Source: Dicyema japonicum
Taxonomy: Eukaryota; Dicyemida; Rhombozoa; Dicyemidae
Direction of reading: 5' to 3'
Length of the DNA stretch: 64,000 nt
NCBI GenBank assembly: GCA_011109175.1
Contig: RDEW01000011.1
Span: 816,374 to 880,373 of the forward strand
Each line of letters opens with the position of its first letter. The first letter of the stretch is position 1. Positions 25,200-36,889 of the stretch are shown here, piece by piece. The notes beneath the pieces were generated by a model. It was not told the DNA's origin and did no database searches. It was given only the letters and a program-made list of their open reading frames with translations. Made by a program: the position numbers and the translations under genes.

Positions 25200-27395
25200 T
25201 TCTATTATTTGTCTACCTAACAGTATATTTAGTTATACTTTGTTTACTCCTCATGTCCTTTATAAGCTGTAAACTGGGTAACGGTTAATAGTTGTGATGA
25301 CACAAATCAGAGGAGGGTCAACCGTACATCATCGCAAGTGCTCAGGGGATCAGAATTACTTTCCGACGGTTGATGTTTTCAAATCTGTGGAGACTTTCAA
25401 GGATCCCAAGAATGGGTGGACTCGACTAATCAATCTGTCAAGGATAGGTTTGCTCTGGCAGTTTTTGTCATTGACTTTAAAAATTGACGAACGTTCGAGT
25501 CACTTCTGACAGAACTTGTACACGTCTTTCACAGGTGTGCCTATCAGTTGTGTGAACAATGATCATCAGGAGAACAACTTACGAGACCTGTCACGGGTCG
25601 ACGAAGTGTTCCGTAAAATTATCTCCTTACCTTCCAACAAATTCAATGGTGAAGTGTCGCCTAGTATTGACAGGGCTATTAGGGGGTTTCTTTTCTCAGA
25701 AGTTTATTGAGCTTTTTTGTCAGTTTCTCTTATTCTGTATGCTACTCAAATAACCTACGATGAATTGACGGAAAGGCCCAGAATTCCAGTAAATGGAGGG
25801 AAATACTCTAGCAAAGATTGGAAAACAAAAGTTTCACTTAAACTGGAAACAATGAGTGGGAGTAATGAAGTCAAGGCTCCACTACGGCATCGGGCTGTTT
25901 AAGTAGGATCTCAATTAGTCGAGACGAGCCAAAGCTGAGGTAGAAGAGTCCGCTACGGTATATAAGAAAAAAACTCCTCTCTCATGACTACAGGTGCATT
26001 TTGAATCGGGAGAACAATCTGTTTGAGTTTAATCGCATAATTTTTTACCGCCGATTGCATGAAACTACTAAACAAAATGCTGAGATGTTTTCCACGTGGG
26101 TGAGTGTGTGGAAGAACTCGAAAAGGGTTAATGAGATCTATTCCAGGTGAGACCAGAACCTTGATGACCGAGTCTTGTGGGGTGCTCGACACTCACATAA
26201 GTTGACTATTTCTGTGTTTCAATCTCCTTAAAAATACCACCGATCCTATAGAGATCCAAAATTCTACCACGTCCGATTGGAGGTTCTCTGAAGCGAAGAT
26301 GGTTTTGACAGCGTCTTGGAATGAGCATGCACGTAAAAATGGCCACGCTCACCTCTCAGCTAGTGCGCCTAAAAATAATATAAAAATTAGCTTTTTAGTT
26401 CAAAAATTAGGTTTCTGTTGGTCTTAAGTTGATTATGTTGTCCACCTTTATGGCATTACGTCGATAGTTTCCTTTGCAGAGGGTGAAGGTCAATAAGGAC
26501 CATAAGTATGATTTTCTGACAAACGATTAGGCATAATGGATAACTGCAGGGTCCTCGTCATACTAATGTAATTACGTGGAAAGGAATTGTCTCCCAGTAT
26601 CACAAAGGATATTTAAGTCAGTTGGGAGTTGATGAGTATTTACAAGTCTATATGCCAGAGGACTTTAGAGAGTACATCTTTCGAATAGCTGAGGTCAACT
26701 CCATTTATGTCATTAGGACATAGGGTGGCACTGAAAACCTTATACTCAGATGTTTTTTGAATAGTAGGAGGCATTTGGGGGACGGAGAAGGAAAGGACTT
26801 CCAACGTTAACTTAGATTTATTGTTTTTAAATTAAGAAGTTTCCCCCCTTTAAACCAATGGTTAACCGATACGAGAGTATTCAACTCCTTCGAACTTACG
26901 AATGAACTCAGTGGGGGAACAATGATAACGTAGACACATCTGATCAACACTAAACCATATGAGTTTGGGGATGTCGACGTTCGCCGTATTCTCTCTGAGG
27001 TAAGACTGCATATGAAACCCACAAACAAGGAAAGTCAGAAATAAACTTGGGAGAGGACTAACATAGCCATGTTCCAGAGTGAATCTAATTTGGAGAGAAA
27101 ATATACTGTGTCTGAGGAACGCAGGGATTTGAGGTGATGTATTGTCTCCTGCAAAGAAATAGTAGACCGTCCCAACCGTGAATTCCTACTCAACTTTAAT
27201 TACGTTATCATTTGCGGTGACCTTCAAAAACTACAGGAAAACGAAAATTTAAGGCAGAAATATAAAGGTTTTTGGAAGACTTCTTTGTGGTTAAATTTAC
27301 CTCTCAGCCGTGGACCTTTTTCAACTCCGCTATATTGTCAGCTGACAATAAATTAATCCCCCGTTCCTCTCACGGTGTGACACTTGATAAAGAGC
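25200..27395. other. Decayed repeat region, unidentified
   Basis: Plus-strand frames at 25294-25710 and 25717-25902 are open for 60-70 codons. A piece at 26030-26140 (FYRRLHETTKQNAEMFSTWV) has a gag-like feel, but no nucleocapsid, protease or RT box follows. I cannot assign the element. Confidence 0.4.
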
Positions 27396-27399
27396 CAAA

Positions 27400-27990
27400 C
27401 TAAAGATTTTTATTGTCGGCAAACCACCTGATGTCACAATACGGCAAGATCAGTCACATTTTTACGTCAAAAGATATTCGACCTAAAAAAGTCCAACCTC
27501 CACGAGGTAAGAGGGGTAACTTTGATCCATGACTTGATCTCAAAGGTCTTGATGGCATATGTATACTCAACTTGAAACACCTCCGACCTAACAGACTCAG
27601 TTCTCTAACATCTTTGGATCACTGCTTTGGTGAGAAATCATGGAATTTGTTAGTTTGATTTTACTGTGGTTTTTCGAGTGATTTTATTTCATAACGGAAT
27701 AGCGGAAATTTTACGAGAATTAACGATTAACTCCCTATGGGGTTGAATCAGGTACCTTGGAAGACTACTGTAAGACTCGTCTTTGGGTAGATACTGGTGC
27801 CTGAACCATGATGTGAATCAATCCACAAGGTACCCATAAAAGTCATCAGTAGCTGTTCCTTACCTTAGTCTTGTTGAGTATTAAAACGTCCACGTCAAAG
27901 GATTCTAGAATTTTTCCAAAGCCTCCTTTCTCAACCAAAAAGACCAGCTTTCACCAAAATGAGCATGATTTCGAACACAACTCCTTCTTG
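27400..27990 (-). mobile_element. Possible degraded endonuclease-type retroelement, minus strand
   Basis: The minus strand at 27990-27640 reads ALEKILESFDVDVLILNKTK and, after shifts, GSGTSIYPKTSLTVVF. This resembles the N-terminal part of AP-endonuclease domains (...PDILCLQETK...YSG.AI.SK.......). Many stops; identification is tentative. Confidence 0.35.
27401..27613 (+). repeat. About 210-bp dispersed repeat, copy 1
   Basis: Begins near aactaaagatttttattgtc and ends gacctaacagactcagttct. The second copy at 31925-32140 differs by roughly a dozen substitutions and small indels. Only the minus strand has a clean frame (RELSLLGRRCFKLSIHMPSR). Confidence 0.9.
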
Positions 27991-28501
27991 TAGCAAAGTG
28001 CTATATCGCTAAGGTCGTTAATGAAAGTCACTCCACTACTGCTACAATAGCTCCTTACCATCCGATGAGAGTGCTTACTCCACCCCTGCTCCGAGACCTT
28101 TTATCCAAAATATTGAAGATAATTTAGTTAACCAAAATTCGCATTAAATAATTTATTTTTCGTGTTAACTCAAAATAAGTCTCGATAATTCTCTTATCAT
28201 ACACAAATCATAATTTCTGTACATTCCAGGGACTCCGGGTATTCAGAAATGCATCAACGGTTCTGATGATGATTATCGACATAATCAAAATTCAAAGAAT
28301 GTAATCAATAATTGTTAACATTCATCAACAGCTAATCCTCCTTATTCAATCTGCTGCATAAGTGGGTTTCCGCATTCTAGGCTACTTTGCGCATAAACCA
28401 GACACTAACCACGATGGATCGACCTAACCACAAGCTAATCAGTGATCTAACACGATAACAAAGAATAAGAGTGAATAACGAGGAAATAATATTAATGAAA
28501 G

Positions 28502-29710
28502 TTAACTAAAAGGACCATTATCAATCTGAAGTTCATCCTGTCTAACAGAATTCCTTATTTTGAAGTTTTCGTACATGGCGCTAACAAGATCAGTCACGAC
28601 AAGATCAGTAGTGTTATGTGAGATCATCCTCATAGCAAAGACCCCATCAGCCCTCAAATAGTTAACAACAAAATCTCTAATAAGATGAGAATCGTGAATA
28701 TCAAGCAACTCCGATCTGATGTGTTTGTGAATATATTGGATCCTGTTATGCTTGAAGAGAGTATACATAATCCACTTCAATAGTGAGAAGGTATTAAACA
28801 GAATAACCATGACCAGCCAAAACCAGTAGAATCCAAAGATAGCCTCAGAGAACAGATTAATGGACAAAACACACTGCACGGTATAACGATGACCAATAAT
28901 CTCATATCCCATCTCCCTTATGTTGAAGTCACACAGAGTCACTCTTGGGAAGTAAATAGAGTCCGTTAATCGCTGCCCATTAATAAAATGGTAGAACAGT
29001 CCGATTCCATAGAATGTGATGTTTCCGTTAGAAAGTAGCATATCAGTGAGAATAAACTGTATGATAGTGTTGATTAAATATAATAGTTTGGTAGTGACAT
29101 ACAACAGGGATAAATAATTCCCATATTTTCTCCCAGTACATACACACGTTGCTTTAATCAACTCCTTAATAAAGTCAACCCTTTTGGTGTTTGGTCGATT
29201 CCACCGTTTTCTCATATCCAAATATCTGTCAAAGTGTTTTGTTAGCATTTTAACACAGTTATCTTTGGAATCAATAGATCCGGCCTCGACATAGTCATTT
29301 GCTATTCCTATTATATTCTCCAAGTTCATTCCACTTGAATCATTGTTTCCCCTCCAAAACAAACACGGGATTTGATAAAAAGAGAGCCAGTGATAATAAT
29401 ATGAATGGCATCCACTGGTAATAACGAAGTTGAGGTTTATCCTGATAGTTATCTGTCTCTGGTACTGATGCATCCATTTCAATGTAGTATGTATTCTTCA
29501 CCCAACATATATTTGATGTGTAACGAATATAATTAGTTGTAAATTGGGCTGGACACCAACAGTCTATTGGGTCACCTACATATTGACGTGTTGTTACGAC
29601 TACTGAAAATAATAGTAATAACATTGCTGTATATATGTGGTTTAGTCGGTCTGTTGAATCATCATCTACTCGCTTCCTGCTGTACTTTTTAATACATTCA
29701 ACAAGTCCAT
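28502..29710 (-). CDS. Innexin gap-junction channel protein (one-base shift)
   Basis: Innexins form intercellular channels in animal plasma membranes. Start ATG at 29710-29708 gives MDLLNVLKKYSRKRVDDDST, then DRLNH and TM1. Loop 1 has the family signature TRQYVGDPIDCWCPAQFT and a later ICWV; TM2 follows YYQWMPFILL; RWNRP and TM3 are present; loop 2 has FPRVTLCDF and YTVQCVLSINLF with paired cysteines; TM4 is FGFYWFWLVMVILF. About 402 aa, normal length, intronless. Near 29372 the frame slips by one: T5 must be T4 to read ALFYQIPCLFWRG. All other positions are intact for over 300 codons, favouring an assembly error over pseudogenisation. A TAG sits two bases before the ATG. Confidence 0.96.
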
Positions 29711-30600
29711 TACTAGGATTTAAATTATTTATTATTTATTATTATTATTTATTAAACTATTAATAATTATTATATATTCTTATTATCGTTTAATCATTAA
29801 ATATTGAATAAAATAAAAAATAATTACAACTATTGGTGGTTGTTAAGTACTTTAATCAATTTCCAGATTAACCATTCTTTAATAATTAATTGATTATTTT
29901 ACATTCTGCAATAATTTTCTTTAATCTTTCATTTATTATTTTATCACTGATAAAAATCCCATTAATAACTTATCACTTAGATAACAAATCTCCTAGTGAC
30001 CCTTATGGGACTAGACTCCAGAAAGCGGCCACGTAAGATCAGTTAGCCGACCTGAAACATCATGCGCGGGCACGAGGGAGGAACACCGGCAAAGATGAGA
30101 CCACTGCTGGAACGCGTCTGAGTCTTATCTCATTGAGTGTAATCAGACGTCCCAGTCTCCTGAGAAAAGATAGTGATTCCCCAAACGTGAATCGCTACAG
30201 GAACCCTTTGTACTTCCTTGAGACTTAGCCCGATGATGTCTGTAGAGAAAGGAAGTTTCATCCAGCTGCTTTCTGATCAGGCCAACTGTCTCCAGCATGA
30301 GGGTATTCAGCAAACTTCAGTGCATGTTTTACGATATTGGTTATTGAATTATTTTTCGCATAAAATTGAATGCAATTTGTACAATTCATGGCTGATTTGG
30401 AAAGAAAATCAAGCATTTTGTTTCAGTAGGATGGAATCTTGCTAGCCTTTAAAGGTAAGAAAACACGTATGACAACAATCGCATGATTCCTTGTTACAAG
30501 ATGGACCCTATCCAAGTAAGCCTTAGCGCTACCAGGGACTATCGACAGAAATCCCTGATGGATAGTCTAGAAGCGAGTAGTAATATTGGTTTAACTGGTT
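29711..30600. other. AT-rich innexin 5' flank and unassigned sequence
   Basis: 29722-29770 is a TTATT-type low-complexity run, the rest to 29990 is strongly AT-rich. 30000-30600 returns to average composition with no gene recognised. Confidence 0.6.
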
Positions 30601-30611
30601 TTTAAAGTCAT

Positions 30612-30720
30612 TATGTCTCGTCCCACACGAGCTACACATGATGGCTACGTGTCACCCATCAATCAATCTGTCACCTGCCATTCAATATTATTTGGTTTCT
30701 AATCGATAATCATTTTTCGA
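30612..30720 (+). repeat. Dispersed repeat, copy 1
   Basis: Shares cgtcccac...acctg.cattcaatatta.ttggtttctaatc with 43676-43790. Short and of unknown type. Confidence 0.6.
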
Positions 30721-30939
30721 TAATAGCGGCGGAAACCGGCTGTTCCAAAGGAATTCTCTGGCAGTTGTCAAGGGAAACAGCCATTCCATCCTATCAGCTG
30801 AATTAATTTGATTGTCTTATACTTAATTGTTTTTTTTATAAAATAAAAAATATATTTTTTAAATGTTTATATTTTTTGACTTGTTTAATGTTGATTATTT
30901 TTATTTCACTTGAATGTGCCTTAATCTGTGATAACAATA

Positions 30940-31185
30940 CAATATTAAATAAATCTACAACTCGTAGACGTGGTTTTGGATTTCTCCGCATTTGCGAGGA
31001 AGATGGATACCCACTAAGCCTCTCACTGTTCCCCGCAAAAGAAAATCGGTTGGCTAAGAAATTTCTGTCCCCAATCGACATCCTCTGCAAGAATCAAAGA
31101 AGGCATTTCCGTTTGACAGTGGGAACAATGGAGACGCACAGGCTTCGGATGGCACGTTTGGTTGCGGAATCTGGGATCACCTAAC
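30940..31185 (+). mobile_element. LINE 3'-terminal coding fragment
   Basis: Reads GFGFLRICEEDGYPLSLSLF, PAKENRLAKKFLS, comparable to 36660-36770 (GSDSFGSVRKMETHFASPFQ, KKNRLDKC). It finishes ESGIT and gggttaataaattaataa, a LINE-like tail. Confidence 0.5.
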
Positions 31186-31217
31186 CGGGGTTAATAAATT
31201 AATAAAAATAATAAATA

Positions 31218-32484
31218 CAATAAACCCCCATTAATCCGAACTTCAATAATCCGAAAAACTTCAATAATCCGAATTTTTTGATGAGTCAGCAAAATTTTAC
31301 GAAGATTTCATTCAAACAGGCTTCAATAAACCGAAACTTTATAATCCGAAAGACATTTATTAAAAATTTCGGATTAATCTATTTTGTTTTTTTAAATTAA
31401 TTTAAAATTTAAAATCTACTTGTCTCCAGTATTATTCAATCTATTCATGGCGGAGCTCTCCACACCGGACGCTGAAGATGTATTATTCTGACTTATGCCG
31501 ACGACATCTGACAGTACCACATGGCTAGAAAGAGGACGGAAATTTCTATCGAACAGAAAAAAACAGATTTGTAAAATAAAAATACATCAAAAATGACTCT
31601 CAGAGAAATATCCCACATTTGTGGTATAAAAAATGAACCTTTATTTGGGAATTTTCGACACTTTCAGAAATTCTTAAAAATCGTGAAAATGGGAAAACTC
31701 TGAAACTACGATTAACAAGTCAAGACAGCCAGGTGGTAAACATCATCAGTAAACAACATCATCAAACTTGATAATTCACTTGTTGAAATGGATTTCAAGG
31801 ATGGAGACAATTGATGGTTTATCACTCATTTCAAAAAGCTTTGGTGAAAAGCTTGGAATCAATGAGCTTGAAGTTAGTAAAGGCTGCAACAGATTTAAAG
31901 GAAGATTTATCTTAAACTAAAAGTTCTTCAAACTAAAAATTTTTATTGTCGGCAAACCACCTGATGTCACAATACTGCAAGATCAGTCACATTCTTACGT
32001 CAAAAGATATTCGACCCAAGAAAGTCCAACCTCCACGAGGTACGATGGGTAACTTTGATCCATGATTGATCTCAAAGGTCTTGATGGCATATGTATACTC
32101 AACTTGAAACACCTCGGACCTAACAGACTCAGTTCTCTTAATTGAATAGAAAAAAATATGATTAAGTTAAAAGATGTTGGATATGTAACAAAAAGAACTA
32201 GAAGAACCTGCTAATGAGGAAGAAATCAACAGAAACGCTCAACAGAACGAAATCGTCACCCTTTTTGTTAAATTATAATATCGACGAGGAAATTATTTTG
32301 CCTTACTTTTTGGAAATATAAAGAAAATTTAGAACTTCCTATGGACAATTCTCGAATCCGCGTTTCATTAATATGGAAAATTTTATAATTCATTATTTCT
32401 AAGTTAAAAATTGAATTAGTATATTCGCTACCTTCACAATCAGAAAGGACCCAATTTTTTGTTCGGATTAATGAGGGTTTACTG
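31218..32484 (+). mobile_element. Pogo-like DNA transposon with TA target sites
   Basis: Terminal inverted repeats of 24 bp differ at two positions; the right end read inward starts CAGTAAACCCTCATTAATCC and the left end has A and C at positions 3 and 11. A TA flanks each side. Inside, at about 31521, a plus-strand reading MARKRTEISIEQKKTDL...MTLREISHICGI resembles the N-terminal psq-type helix-turn-helix of pogo transposases, and VEMDFKDGD...HFKK a CENP-B-type DNA-binding block. The body is full of stops and holds two foreign pieces: a LINE RT bit near 31420-31520 (LSPVLFNLFMAELSTP) and the 31925-32140 repeat. Confidence 0.82.
31925..32140 (+). repeat. About 210-bp dispersed repeat, copy 2, inside pogo-like element
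   Basis: Same unit as 27401-27613, in the same orientation. Being inside a TIR-bounded element, it either inserted there later or belongs to that element family. Confidence 0.9.
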
Positions 32485-32654
32485 TATTAAGTAAATCTCG
32501 ATTGTTAGACATAATTTGAATAATTTCATTTGGTTCATCATATGGAGATTCAAATCAGCTCAACTTTAGTAGATTAGTCCCATAATCCTTTAAAACTCGT
32601 ATCTAAAATATTCGCTAAAAAGCCTTGATGGTCCTTAGTTCCAATCTCGTGCTG

Positions 32655-32830
32655 TACATTCAGCTGAAGGTTCCGCCCATCTACGATGTTTACGAGTGCC
32701 GCCTCACACCAGGACTCACATCCAACAAAAAAAGTGGAGATCATTCCTAGGTTCTCTCTCGCCGTTTAGTTATGATAACTGCTCTTTACTTAATAAAGTG
32801 TGTCCTCCTTGGGAGGAGCTATGACTAGTA
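32655..32830 (+). mobile_element. SINE 3' part, truncated
   Basis: Has GAAGGTTCCGCCCATCTACG, TTCCTAGGTTCTCTC, TAGTTATGATAACTGCTC and TTACTTAATAAAGTGTGT in the same order as the full SINE at 54019-54353. The tRNA-like head is absent. Confidence 0.75.
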
Positions 32831-33094
32831 TGGCTCTTCGTAAAGCGGAGTATCATCACGCTCACGATTGGCTCCTCAGTTTAAAAAATGGTGTTTTATT
32901 TGTAGAAGAATGAATAGTGGCGTTTTATGCAAAAAATGCTTCGTTAAATAAATTTTAGTTGATTCTTCAGTCAATGAAAGATTTCTTAGGTTTTATTAAA
33001 CCTTTCCATGATGATTTGGTATTCCATGAATATCTACATTCCCATAATTTAGGCTATTCTATTCGTTCCGCGTCTGAATGATCCTCGATACTAG

Positions 33095-35000
33095 TCCCAC
33101 CCTCTCTTGTTCGATGCCACGCTCCTTAGATTACTGAGGTCATCATCGTCCCTTATTGTTCTGCTCACAGGTCTCAGGTCACTGTTCAAGACTTTGGGAA
33201 GCGTTTTACGTGAATGACCTCGGAACTCTTCCTCAGATGTTCAAAAGAATTCTTCCATGATGATGTTTGCTGGAGTGTCTCGCTTCATTCTTAGAATTTG
33301 AACAAACAGTTTCCAGGGTGTCTTCTTGATCAGGGTGCTCAGAGGTCCAGAGGAGTATCTTTTGTAAAATGCTTCACTCCTTACACGACCACTTTAGTCC
33401 CAAGAGAGACCGAAGTTGCTATCTATGAAAGTAGTCAAGCCTTTGTCCATCGGTTTTCGAGATTCCCCACGTGTCGGAGTTGTACGTAAGGATCGGTTTA
33501 CGAAAGCCTCATATAACCTAGGCGGAGTTCAGACGCCATTGGACCAATCCTTTCATAAGATTTTTCATGGTCGCCGTAGATAACAATTTCCTTCTCACAA
33601 TGTCTTTGGAGACCCCGAGGAGTGAGCCAAGCTTTATTGTCATTTTCCAGTTTTCGGTACTGCGTGGTTCCATCCGCTTGATTTAGACGATATCCGTTTT
33701 CGAAGTGTTCATTGATAGAGATCCTCTGGCCAGGCGGTCTATTGCTACCTCCAGGAGACGTCGAAGTTGTTCTTCAAGTAAAAGTCAACATCATCGGCTT
33801 AAACAATTTCCACTATATTTTCACTGTAATACTTCTCGAAATCTCGTAGAGCTGATCCAAGGTATCAGCGAACAGCATCGGAGGGAGTCTCTTTGAGGTG
33901 TGCCCACTGTTGTCACGATTGCTCCCTATGGCACCATACTACATCAGCTGTTGATCTCCCAGACCTGAAACAACTATGACTTTGGGCCAAGTATCCGTCA
34001 TAATTACGATCAGGGAAAGGATCCTCCGCAGGGTATTTAGAATAATCTGTTCGACAGTATTTCCTATTGTTTTTTCATTTTTTTCCAAAGAAGGTAGGTT
34101 CTTCCTCATCATTAGTCTTATAGCCAAAAATGTTGCAGAGTTTTTTAAGATGATGTTCGACTTCTTTAATCTTGTTCTCCAACTTGTTGGTGTGATGCTT
34201 TTTTGTTTGAAAGTTTGATTTTCCTCTCGATTTGTCTTCGTTCGTGTTTCTGCTTGGAAACAGTTTGCGAATTCACAGTATTTTCGCATCTGATCCTTAA
34301 ATCCTTCTGTAGGTTCAATATGACTGGAACGTCTGGGTGACCCTGACTGATGTGGAGTCTTGATCCCATGAATGCCTACCACATTGCGTTTGGATAAAGT
34401 ATCCCATGGTGAATCCCATAGCCATCCCCCGCCGTTAAACTAGATTTTAAGTTGAATTTTGCGGACACAATTATGTGGTCACTGTCTACAGTGAGTCTTC
34501 CATAAGACATCGAGTCACGTAAGCGAGAGTTGTCATATTCGACAAAAATATAATCGATTATAAATCTTTAGCGGGTTTCCGAGGGTCAAAAGTCGAGAGT
34601 CTGTCCACGTTGTTTCACGGCGTGCGGAATGTTGGAAGTGGGTGTTGCACAGGAACAAGTCAAGGCATCGCAGAAATATGCTAGAACCATTTCTAGATAA
34701 TCTTGTCTACTGGCCCTGGGGTAGTGAGGTCATGTGGAATGAGACTCACGGTTTCCTGAAGATTCTCTGGAACGTAAAAACTTGGATTTTATTTAACTGT
34801 AGCTTTCATAAGAGTAAAGGGGAATATATTGTGGCACGTGTTTCTCTCCATTCAGTAACGACTCTGGCCTCTTTTTCCGGATAGCTTCGATCTTCGTCCA
34901 AGAGATTAAATTCTGATGGTTCACCATCGTGACTGCGAAGGTCCAGTCATTCGGCCAATACGTGCTTGTGTGGGGTCGATAAAGGAGCATCGGGCCAAGA
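33095..35000 (-). mobile_element. Near-full-length decayed LINE (endonuclease, RT, C-terminus)
   Basis: Read from the right. The endonuclease end near 34640 has CNTHFQHSARRETTWTD, IYNRLYF and ...DHIIV equivalents, the hallmark of the RTE-like NT.F....RR.TW.SPDG...QIDYI. Middle: a 147-codon open linker at 33939-34382. RT remnant near 33800 (AVR/YLGSALRDFEKYYSENI, ADDVD). C-terminus: SEAFYKRYSSGPLST, KLFVQILRMKRDTPANIIME, DLRPVSRTIRDDDDLSNLRS. Many stops. The most complete LINE in the window and a template for naming the shorter copies. Confidence 0.85.
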
Positions 35001-35739
35001 TGAGGTCCCTGCTAGAGCGTGCTGGGATCACGTGATTAGTTAGTTTGTGTAACCGTGGTCTCTAGTGTTATTATTATGTCACGTTCGAACTCATCACAAT
35101 TTACATTAAAAAAACAATATAGGTCAGTTTAAATAATAATTTTGGCTTCTTTTTGCAATCAGGTTTCCAAATTTTAGCTTATTTAAAAAAAACTATATTT
35201 TTTAAATTTTATCGTTAATTGGAGCTCCTTTATTTCTCTGACTGACGGAAGCACGTGAAAGTATTCTCGCTATTAATTTCATGGTTCTTTTTCCCGCAGT
35301 CCTGCAAGCTGCCCGATCAGTCTGATAATCTTCGCCGTGATGGGACCAAGCATATTGAAGAATATGTTTGTTTATGTTGGAAGCAGATCACTGACCCTGC
35401 TGAACCGTATCTGATCGCCTATCGCAAGGAGGAAGAAAGATATTAGAGAAATGAGGTAGCCTATTGAACCAACTTCCTTACATGTCGTCATGGGAGATGG
35501 GTTTTCAATTCCGAGAGAGCCCAGCCTTGAAGGAAGAAACTACTATTTTTTGCGTAGTTAAAAATAAATTTTTTCTTATTGCACTCGCAGCATTGAGTGA
35601 GCTATTGAAAAGTTCAAAAAATTCTCCAAATATGGATCATTTGCAACATCTTGCTGATTTACACACATTGAACACACAAGACCTCATTAAGGACACTGAT
35701 AGCTGCACATCTCCCGATTTAACCTTATGTTTCCCCTTT

Positions 35740-36775
35740 TAGCAGGACTTGCCTCATGGAATGTGAATTGTGGATATTCCAGCGACCACAAAACTATCCT
35801 TCTTAAGATTTGGAAGAACTCTCTTATCAAACCAGTATTGAAGGATGGAAAACCGAAGGGAAAGCGGGCTTCATACAAATCCATCTCCCTAACCAGCATG
35901 TTATCAAAAAATATGAAAAACTTGTAGTATCGGCCATTACTCCGGATCTTCCTCGACCTGCATTCCGACACGTTTTTCGTCCCGGAAGGTCCACCACTAC
36001 GCATTTAACTAGGCTATCCCAATTTATTGATACCCAACCACACGTGCGTACCACAAAGGTTTCCATCGACATAGCCAAGGCTTTCAACACAGACTCGAGG
36101 GAACTTCTCATTGGGAAAATTTTTGCTTCAAAAATTCATCCAAATCTAAAGCTGTGGTTGGCCAACTTTCTCTCTGGAAGACGTGGGAGAGTCCTGTGGT
36201 CACCTCAGATAAAAGTCACCATTACTACCAAACTGAGTACTGACTCTTTTCAACCTATTCCTCCACGACTTACCAAATGACGGGACGAAGACTCCTTGTA
36301 ACTATCCTACGCGGATGATTTAATCATCGCAGCATGCAATCGTTAGACTCAAGTCGCAACCTCTAATGCCGAAGCAGACATTAAATTTTAACTCCCATGT
36401 GAAGTCCTCACTAAAGGCTTCTAGAAGTCGAATGTTATATGTGCACCCTTCCAGAGGACCCCGTGGAATTTGGATGTTTCTGTTGCAACCCACGATCGAG
36501 CCGGCTGTGGAGTACTCCCCTGTTGCATGGAGATTCGCGTTATCGGTGACTACACTTCACAGACTCAATTCAATATACCGAAAAACTATGACGGGCCCTC
36601 ACATTGGATAACAGTCATTCTTCTACTCACGGAAGATATGATCCGTAATCGCGGATCGGATTCCTTCGGGTCTGTGAGGAAGATGGAAACACACTTCGCC
36701 TCTCCATTTCAAAGGAAAAAAAACCGATTGGATAAATGTCCCATATTGTCTCTAAACAAAGGCTTGGAATAATCC
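35740..36775 (+). mobile_element. LINE reverse transcriptase region
   Basis: Reads KPVLKDGKPKGKRASYKSIS, then FRPGRSTTTHLTRLSQFIDT, VSIDIAKAFNTDSRELLIGK (first catalytic block), IHPNLKLWLANFLSGRRGRV, the A-D-D region shifted near 36310, then a thumb-like NFNSHVKSSLKASRSRMLYV. Related to 14.75 and 47.7 kb. The 156-codon open stretch at 35810-36280 suggests moderate age. Confidence 0.85.
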
Positions 36776-36889
36776 CCAGAGGTTGATAGACCCCTATTCT
36801 CGGCAAGGATCTCTATTCAGTATGGATTGATGTTAAGAGGGTCCTTGATTCTGTTAAACAATTTTTTATTTCATGTGTTGGATGATTCT

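Noticed and set aside
25960-28100. LTR retrotransposon
   Set aside because: A gag-like stretch is suggestive, but I found no paired LTRs, primer-binding site, protease, RNase H or integrase motif.
29722-29770. Centromeric or telomeric repeat
   Set aside because: Only about 50 bp of TTATT-type low complexity, common in AT-rich intergenic DNA.
27401-32140. LTR pair around the innexin gene (the two 210-bp repeats)
   Set aside because: The repeats lack TG...CA ends and the innexin between them is a host gene; one copy lies inside a DNA transposon.
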